The notes under the pieces: generated by a model | Database searches by the model: none | Told to the model about the DNA's origin: nothing | Seen by the model: only the letters and a program-made list of their open reading frames with translations | Shown here: piece by piece, positions 59,449-64,000 of the stretch | How the letters are laid out: each line of letters begins with the position of its first letter | How positions within the stretch are numbered: the stretch's first letter is position 1 | Assembly (NCBI RefSeq): GCF_016798245.1 | Contig: NZ_JAEUZA010000003.1 | Location: 62,001 to 126,000, forward strand | Length of the DNA: 64,000 nt | Source: Alkalicoccobacillus gibsonii | GTDB lineage: Bacteria > Bacillota > Bacilli > Bacillales > Bacillaceae_D | Direction: 5' to 3' | Made by a program: the position numbers and the translations under genes

Positions 59449-60124
59449 GCATATTTTAATCGTGGATGATGATCAAGAAATCGCACGCTTAGTGAGTATT
59501 TCACTAAGAAATGAAGGGTATTCTACAACGCTCGCCGGAAATGGTATTGAAGCTCTTCAAAAAATGAAAGAAACCGTCATCGATTTGGTTGTACTGGATG
59601 TCATGATGCCGGAAATGGATGGGTTAGAATTTTGCCAAACGGTTAGACAAGATCATGACCTTCCGATACTAATGATTAGTGCAAAGTCAGAAGATATGGA
59701 TCGGATTACGGGAATTATGACGGGGGCAGATGACTATTTAATTAAACCATTTAATATACTTGAGCTCGTTGTAAGAGTGAAGGCATTACTGCGAAGAGCG
59801 TATTATTACCGTGGGTTAGCTAAGGAAAGTACAATCCTGGAGCTAGGTGACCTAACTATTGATAAGAAAAAATACAAGGCAATGGTTCAAGACAATGAAC
59901 TAAAGCTAACCTCGAAGGAATTTGAGATTCTTTACCTATTGGCAAGTCAACCTGGACAAGTGTTTGACTCAGAATCAATCTTCCAGCAGGTATGGAAGGA
60001 AAAATACTACGACTCCAACAACACAGTGATGGTTCATATTAGTAATTTACGAGACAAATTAGAAAAAGCCTTAGGCTATAAGGTGATTCAAACGGTTTGG
60101 GGAGTCGGATACAAAATAGAATGA
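59429..60124 (+). CDS. VanR-like response regulator
   Basis: 231 residues. The receiver domain has the phosphoacceptor D57 (VVLDVMMPEMDG), DDD near residue 14 and Lys in DDYLIKPF; the OmpR-type winged helix ends TVWGVGYKIE, a run also seen in VanR. The ATG at 59429 lies inside the racemase gene; a TTG at 59441 giving MSKHILIVDDD is an equally good start. The gene is last in the operon and should bind the two direct-repeat operators (inference). Confidence 0.92.
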   Translation: MWKRLSKHILIVDDDQEIARLVSISLRNEGYSTTLAGNGIEALQKMKETVIDLVVLDVMMPEMDGLEFCQTVRQDHDLPILMISAKSEDMDRITGIMTGADDYLIKPFNILELVVRVKALLRRAYYYRGLAKESTILELGDLTIDKKKYKAMVQDNELKLTSKEFEILYLLASQPGQVFDSESIFQQVWKEKYYDSNNTVMVHISNLRDKLEKALGYKVIQTVWGVGYKIE

Positions 60125-60149
60125 TGCAGATGGAAAGGAACAAACAAGC

Positions 60150-61457
60150 TTGAAACGATCATATACACTATTTATTCTACTAGCAGGACTGTTAGTAGCT
60201 GGCTGCCAAGAGCAGCAAATCACAACAAGTGAAGAAGGCCCGCAGCTTTACGTGGCGACTGACGGTGATGACAGCAATGCGGGGACAATTGAAGAACCTC
60301 TGCTAACACTAGAGGAAGCAGCAGACCGGGCAACGGCAGGAACAACGGTGACGATCCGAGAGGGTATCTACTATGAGCCACTGATCGTCCAGCATAGCGG
60401 AACGAAGGATCAGCCCATCCGTTTCGAGGCGTATCAAGAGGAAGAGGTTCGCCTAAGTGGAGAACAGCTTGAGGATGGTCTAGATGATGTGGCGATGATT
60501 GAGATTAGCGGAAAAGGCTATATCACCATCGATGGACTAGAGGTTGAACACGTAACAACTGAGCATGAGGATAAGACAGTCATAGGTGTTCTTGTCAGTG
60601 GGCCTAGTGAATATGTGGAGTTAACAAATCTATTTATCCACGACATTGCGACCTACAAAAAAGACGGGAACGCGCATGGCATCGCGGTGTATGGAGAAGA
60701 ATCAATTTCAGATATAGATATTACGAACAACACGCTTACTGATCTTAAGCTCGGTTGGAGTGAGGCGCTTGTTGTAAACGGCGATGTCAGTGACTTCTTA
60801 ATCGCAGACAACCATGTCCACCATACAAATAATATTGGAATCGATGTAATTGGTTACGAAGGCATTGCAGCAGACCCCGATCGTGACTTTGCACGTAATG
60901 GGATTATCCGTGGAAATGATGTGCACCACAATTCTAGTTACGATAACCCAAGCTATGGCAAGGAGTACAGTGCTGGTGGCATTTACGTCGATGGTGGGAG
61001 CGATATTTTGATCGAAGAAAATACGGTCTATCAAAATGACATAGGGATTGAGGCAACGTCCGAGCATAAAGACAAGTTTGCGACCAATATCAATATTCTC
61101 AACAATGACGTTTACGAGAATGTTATAACTGGTATCTCCATAGGGGGCTATGACTCAGAGCGTGGAGGAACCAAAGACTCTTTGATTGCAGGTAACACGC
61201 TTTCAGGTAACGACACGAAAGACCTTGAAGGAGCACAGCTATTCGTGCAATACTACGCCTACTCGAATCGAGTGGAGCAAAACAAGCTGACAGCTAGTCA
61301 GACGGGGTTACTGGTAATGAACGATAATGAAGAGAATGATAGCATGTATTTTAGTGAAAATGATTATGTGTATGATGACGATACGAAACCACGTTGGATC
61401 TGGAGGGGGGAGGAAGTCACATCATTAGAAGGCTTTCAACAGGTCACCCAACCCTAA
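60150..61457 (+). CDS. Exported lipoprotein with right-handed parallel beta-helix
   Basis: 435 residues. A signal peptide ends in the lipobox LVAGC. LYVATDGDDSNAGTIEEPLLTLEEA, the DUF1565-like entry motif, and repeated strands with stacked Asn/Asp turns (ITNNTLTDL, IADNHVHHTNNIGIDVIG, IEENTVYQNDIGIEA, NILNNDVYENVITGISIGG) show a pectate-lyase-like beta-helix. It could bind or cleave a polysaccharide; catalytic residues cannot be fixed by eye. TTG start with AAAGGAAC. Only 25 bases follow the response-regulator gene, so it may be read through from the van-like operon. Confidence 0.83.
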   Translation: MKRSYTLFILLAGLLVAGCQEQQITTSEEGPQLYVATDGDDSNAGTIEEPLLTLEEAADRATAGTTVTIREGIYYEPLIVQHSGTKDQPIRFEAYQEEEVRLSGEQLEDGLDDVAMIEISGKGYITIDGLEVEHVTTEHEDKTVIGVLVSGPSEYVELTNLFIHDIATYKKDGNAHGIAVYGEESISDIDITNNTLTDLKLGWSEALVVNGDVSDFLIADNHVHHTNNIGIDVIGYEGIAADPDRDFARNGIIRGNDVHHNSSYDNPSYGKEYSAGGIYVDGGSDILIEENTVYQNDIGIEATSEHKDKFATNINILNNDVYENVITGISIGGYDSERGGTKDSLIAGNTLSGNDTKDLEGAQLFVQYYAYSNRVEQNKLTASQTGLLVMNDNEENDSMYFSENDYVYDDDTKPRWIWRGEEVTSLEGFQQVTQP

Positions 61458-61472
61458 CTGAATAATCCTTAA

Positions 61473-61498
61473 GGATCCTGCCTAGGCAGGATTTTTTT
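61473..61498 (+). terminator. Terminator of the beta-helix lipoprotein gene
   Basis: The palindrome ATCCTGCC-TA-GGCAGGAT is followed by TTTTTT. Confidence 0.83.
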
Positions 61499-61545
61499 GT
61501 TTTTTATGGAATGTAGCAATAGTAGGAAGAAGGGTTGTGATTCTT

Positions 61546-62286
61546 ATGAACGAAGAGGAGTTTTATAACAAAGTTGGAGAAATAAACGGGTGGGATTTTA
61601 GTCATCTTCAGGTTGAAGTGGAAGGTGCTAAGTGGAATTTTAATGAGAAGGTAAAAGCAATTGGCCGGGAATCCGATTCCTTATTAGACCTTGGCACCGG
61701 TGGGGGAGAAAATGTAATAAGACTGGCTCCTGAGTTTTCATCTCTAGTTGGAATTGATACGTCTCAAAGTATGATAAGTACGGCTAAAAGTAATCTAAAA
61801 ACGTCTGGAATCTTAAATACAAGCTTCCACGAAATGTCTAATCATGAATTAACATTCCCGGATCAATTCTTTCATATCGTGACAAGTAGACACGCTCCTT
61901 TTAAAGCCAGTGAAGTGAATAGAGTCTTAAAGCAAGGTGGAACATTCATCACGCAACAAGTCAGCGAAGAGGATAAGCTGAATCTGAAAAAGGAATTTGG
62001 AAGAGGACAGTCTTATGGCGAGCAAGACGGTAAGTTAAAACAAAAATATATAGTTGAGTTAAAAGAAGCGGGTTTCACATCGATTGTAGAACTAGAATAC
62101 AACGCATCAGAATACTATAAAAGGGAAGAGGATCTGCTATTCCTCTTAAACCACACGCCAATAATCCCTAACTTTCTTGACGATCCAAATGATTTAGATC
62201 GATTCAATCAATTCGTTCAAGCAAATAAAACAAAAAAGGGAATATGCACGAACTCAAAACGTTTTTTACTTATTGCTACTAATTAA
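61546..62286 (+). CDS. SAM-dependent methyltransferase
   Basis: 246 residues. Motif I is LLDLGTGGGENVIRLA (about residues 46-61), motif II/III is VGIDTSQSMI, and FHIVTSRHAPFKASEVNRVLKQGG is the post-I region: a class I methyltransferase. The acceptor is unknown. ATG 61546 is used; an in-frame GTG at 61537 is too near the AGAAGGG site. It is followed by two acetyltransferase genes with short gaps, suggesting a small modification operon. Confidence 0.87.
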   Translation: MNEEEFYNKVGEINGWDFSHLQVEVEGAKWNFNEKVKAIGRESDSLLDLGTGGGENVIRLAPEFSSLVGIDTSQSMISTAKSNLKTSGILNTSFHEMSNHELTFPDQFFHIVTSRHAPFKASEVNRVLKQGGTFITQQVSEEDKLNLKKEFGRGQSYGEQDGKLKQKYIVELKEAGFTSIVELEYNASEYYKREEDLLFLLNHTPIIPNFLDDPNDLDRFNQFVQANKTKKGICTNSKRFLLIATN

Positions 62287-62301
62287 TTTCAGGAGGGCCT
62301 T

Positions 62302-63132
62302 ATGATCATAGAACTGAACAAAAACCAGTTTCAAACGTGTCTTAGGTTACTTCAAGAGGATGGATTAGCAGAAGGTAGAGCCGTAATATACGGGACAAGT
62401 CCCGGGCGAGTATTTGTAGATAACCTTGATCAGCCGAAGACCGGAATCGTATGGCTTTATTCAAACGATGGGTTTATCTTTTTTGGAGACGCGGAGAATG
62501 TCCCCTTTAATCAAGCATTAAATGAATTTATTAACCAAACGATTAAACCAGAGGCTAAAAAGGTTGGTTTAGAATGGTTCGAAGCTTTGGGGTATCACCC
62601 GGGATGGAATCAAACCTTTGAAAGAGTGTTTCAGCATCGAACCATTGGCAGCTGGAATCAAAGAGTCTACCTATTAGGAGAAGGATCGTTTGTTGAGCCT
62701 GAGAAGGAGCATATTCCGGAAACCTTTCAATGCGTGAAACTCAATCGAGATATATTAAGCAATAACAAAATCAAAAATCTTCCTCAACTGAAGGAAGAAA
62801 TACTGGAATTTTGGCCATCGATCCATTCATTTCTTCATCACGGCTTAGGTTATTGCATGATCTATGAGCATGAGATTGTGAGCTACTGCTTTTCTGGGTA
62901 TGTGGCTGGAAATGTACATTGTATGGGAGTGGAGACCTACAAACCATATCGAGGCCGTGGCTTTGCTAAACATGTAGCCGCAGCATTTATAAAAGAATGT
63001 CTAGATTCGAACAAAATACCTTATTGGGACTGTATGGAGACGAACCTTGCATCTGTTGCCGTTGCTGAAAAATTGGGCTTTAAGCAACAGTTTGACTATC
63101 AGGGATATGACTTCTCTTTGAAGGAACAGTAA
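62302..63132 (+). CDS. GNAT acetyltransferase, ZmaR/zwittermicin-resistance-like
   Basis: 276 residues. The N-terminal half (AVIYGTSPGRVFVDNLDQPKTGIVWL) is the non-canonical domain of the GNAT_acetyltran/ZmaR group. The C-terminal half has the acetyl-CoA loop ETYKPYRGRGFAKHVAAAFIKECL (about 212-235) and ASVAVAEKLGFK. Family members acetylate antibiotics or other amines; whether this one gives resistance is unknown. AGGAGGGCC precedes the ATG. It lies 15 bases after the methyltransferase gene. Confidence 0.85.
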   Translation: MIIELNKNQFQTCLRLLQEDGLAEGRAVIYGTSPGRVFVDNLDQPKTGIVWLYSNDGFIFFGDAENVPFNQALNEFINQTIKPEAKKVGLEWFEALGYHPGWNQTFERVFQHRTIGSWNQRVYLLGEGSFVEPEKEHIPETFQCVKLNRDILSNNKIKNLPQLKEEILEFWPSIHSFLHHGLGYCMIYEHEIVSYCFSGYVAGNVHCMGVETYKPYRGRGFAKHVAAAFIKECLDSNKIPYWDCMETNLASVAVAEKLGFKQQFDYQGYDFSLKEQ

Positions 63133-63145
63133 TAGGGGGCCACGT

Positions 63146-63541
63146 ATGCCATTTGCTGCAAAAATAAATCTATCATTAGAACAACATGAAGTACCAGAAC
63201 TAAGAGAAAGCGTAGGCTGGAATAGAAGAGATCAAGATTACCCCCTACTATTTGAACGGTGCCAGTTTTGGGCGGGAGTAAAAGATGATACAGGGAAATT
63301 AATCGCATTTGGATATATATGTGGAATGGGTTTAGAACACGGATATATGGAAGACATTATCGTTCATCCACATTATCAAAGGTTAAGGTTAGGATTAAAG
63401 ATTGTAAACGAGTTACTAGTAGAAGCAGAAAGAACGGGGATAGAGATTGTAACCGTCACGTTTGCAGAAGAGAACACCAAGTTCTACGAGCGAGCTGGAT
63501 TTATGAAAGGGAAGAGTGGAGTTTGGAGTTTGGGGAGGTAG
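63146..63541 (+). CDS. GNAT-family N-acetyltransferase
   Basis: 131 residues. The acetyl-CoA-binding DIIVHPHYQRLRLGLKIVNELL (about residues 71-92) and FAEENTKFYERAGFMKG complete a compact GNAT domain. The substrate is unknown. AATAGGGGGCC precedes the ATG; it is the last of the three-gene modification cluster. Confidence 0.87.
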   Translation: MPFAAKINLSLEQHEVPELRESVGWNRRDQDYPLLFERCQFWAGVKDDTGKLIAFGYICGMGLEHGYMEDIIVHPHYQRLRLGLKIVNELLVEAERTGIEIVTVTFAEENTKFYERAGFMKGKSGVWSLGR

Positions 63542-63551
63542 GCTCCTAACC

Positions 63552-63998
63552 TCACCGAACAGGCTCCACCTTGTAAAAGCCTCTGTAGAACTTAGAGTGC
63601 CGTGGCTTCCTAAGAATTAGGACAGAGTTAAAAATATCTGAAGCAGAGTAGAGTGTATTTATCCAACAGATGAAGAGAAGGATGATTTGAAATTCTCCCG
63701 AAGTAAAGAAGCTTAGAAGTCCAGGGATGAATGATAATAAGATAAAAGGCAAACTCATAAATAAGAAGAATCGTGGTTTGGATAAGACCGCATTTGTATG
63801 TAACCAAAAGAAAATCCCTTTAAACGTTATACTCATATCCCCTTTCTTATAAACCGTAACGATGTGTAGCCACTCATGGACAACGAAGGTGCTGATTCCT
63901 ATAAGGATTAGGAAGAATATGTTGAGTTTGGAGAAGCCAAGCTCCATCTGAAAAGGAATAGAAAGAACGAGAAACTGAAAAACATAAACAAATTTCAT
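63552..63998 (-). CDS. DUF3267-type membrane protein with HExxH motif (may continue past window edge)
   Basis: 148 residues are seen. The metalloprotease-like HEWLH lies near residue 41 (FVVHEWLHIVT) and four hydrophobic segments are present. DUF3267 proteins resemble membrane-embedded M50-type proteases but their substrates are unknown. The first codon lies only two bases from the end of the window, so an earlier start outside cannot be excluded. The gene is convergent with the acetyltransferase gene. Confidence 0.72.
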   Translation of the reverse strand: MKFVYVFQFLVLSIPFQMELGFSKLNIFFLILIGISTFVVHEWLHIVTVYKKGDMSITFKGIFFWLHTNAVLSKPRFFLFMSLPFILLSFIPGLLSFFTSGEFQIILLFICWINTLYSASDIFNSVLILRKPRHSKFYRGFYKVEPVR

Positions 63999-64000
63999 AT

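Noticed and set aside
55738-60124. Complete vancomycin-resistance cassette
   Set aside because: No VanX, VanY or VanXY dipeptidase, no VanW/VanZ and no mobile-element genes are present, so resistance cannot be claimed.
1-64000. Prophage, transposon or CRISPR array
   Set aside because: No integrase, transposase, phage structural gene or regularly spaced repeats were seen on either strand.

Overview
The window looks like a chromosomal segment of a spore-forming member of the Bacillaceae, plausibly an alkaliphilic or soil Bacillus relative. It has strong AGGAGG-type ribosome binding sites, frequent TTG and GTG starts, Spo0E- and YjcZ-type sporulation-associated small proteins, and the sigW-rsiW-cdaA-cdaR-glmM-glmS block next to a tRNA cluster, as in Bacillus subtilis. 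There is no phage, transposase or CRISPR array. The species cannot be named from the sequence alone.

Layout. 1-6.9 kb: the 3' part of a flavin monooxygenase gene with an ATP-grasp ligase, a CopD-like membrane protein, a purine-type deaminase behind a guanine-class riboswitch, a DUF421 protein and three small genes. 6.9-7.8 kb: a five-gene tRNA operon (Glu, Val, Tyr, Gln, Lys), with a duplicated tRNA-Lys 3' end behind it. 7.8-18.6 kb: a small Spo0E-like gene, then the conserved envelope-stress and cell-wall precursor block, interrupted by an adhA-type aldehyde/alcohol module under a MerR regulator. glmS is preceded by its ribozyme. 18.6-30.2 kb: an ordinary mixture of single genes and small operons (arginase-like protein, HxlR/SDR pair, lipoproteins, VOC protein, acetyltransferase, DJ-1 family, WYL regulator, phospholipase-D-like enzyme, TetR with a membrane protein).

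30.5-44.1 kb is the main accessory locus: a dehydrogenase, three diverged paralogues of a poorly characterised cytoplasmic glycosidase-like family, an LplB/YtcP-type ABC importer with its lipoprotein, a YesN-type AraC regulator and a YesL-type membrane protein, all on one strand and closely spaced. It looks like an uptake and breakdown system for an oligosaccharide whose identity I cannot tell.

44.3-55.4 kb: an ATPase, a TPP riboswitch in front of an SDR and a flavin monooxygenase, an Eis-type acetyltransferase, a MerR/DJ-1 pair with a textbook 19-bp-spacer promoter, a soluble chemoreceptor, ahpC-ahpF, and a lipoprotein and AraC-type regulator. 55.7-60.1 kb: a compact operon of a secreted small protein, sensor kinase, VanG-like D-Ala ligase, alanine/serine-type racemase and VanR-like response regulator, with the same putative operator at two promoters. 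60.1-64 kb: a beta-helix lipoprotein, a methyltransferase, two acetyltransferases and a DUF3267 membrane protein running into the window edge.

The best candidates for something not yet described are (i) the ON-type variant guanine-class riboswitch at 3.66 kb, (ii) the triplicated glycosidase operon, (iii) the van-like regulatory operon lacking a dipeptidase, and (iv) the thiamine-pyrophosphate-controlled SDR/monooxygenase pair.
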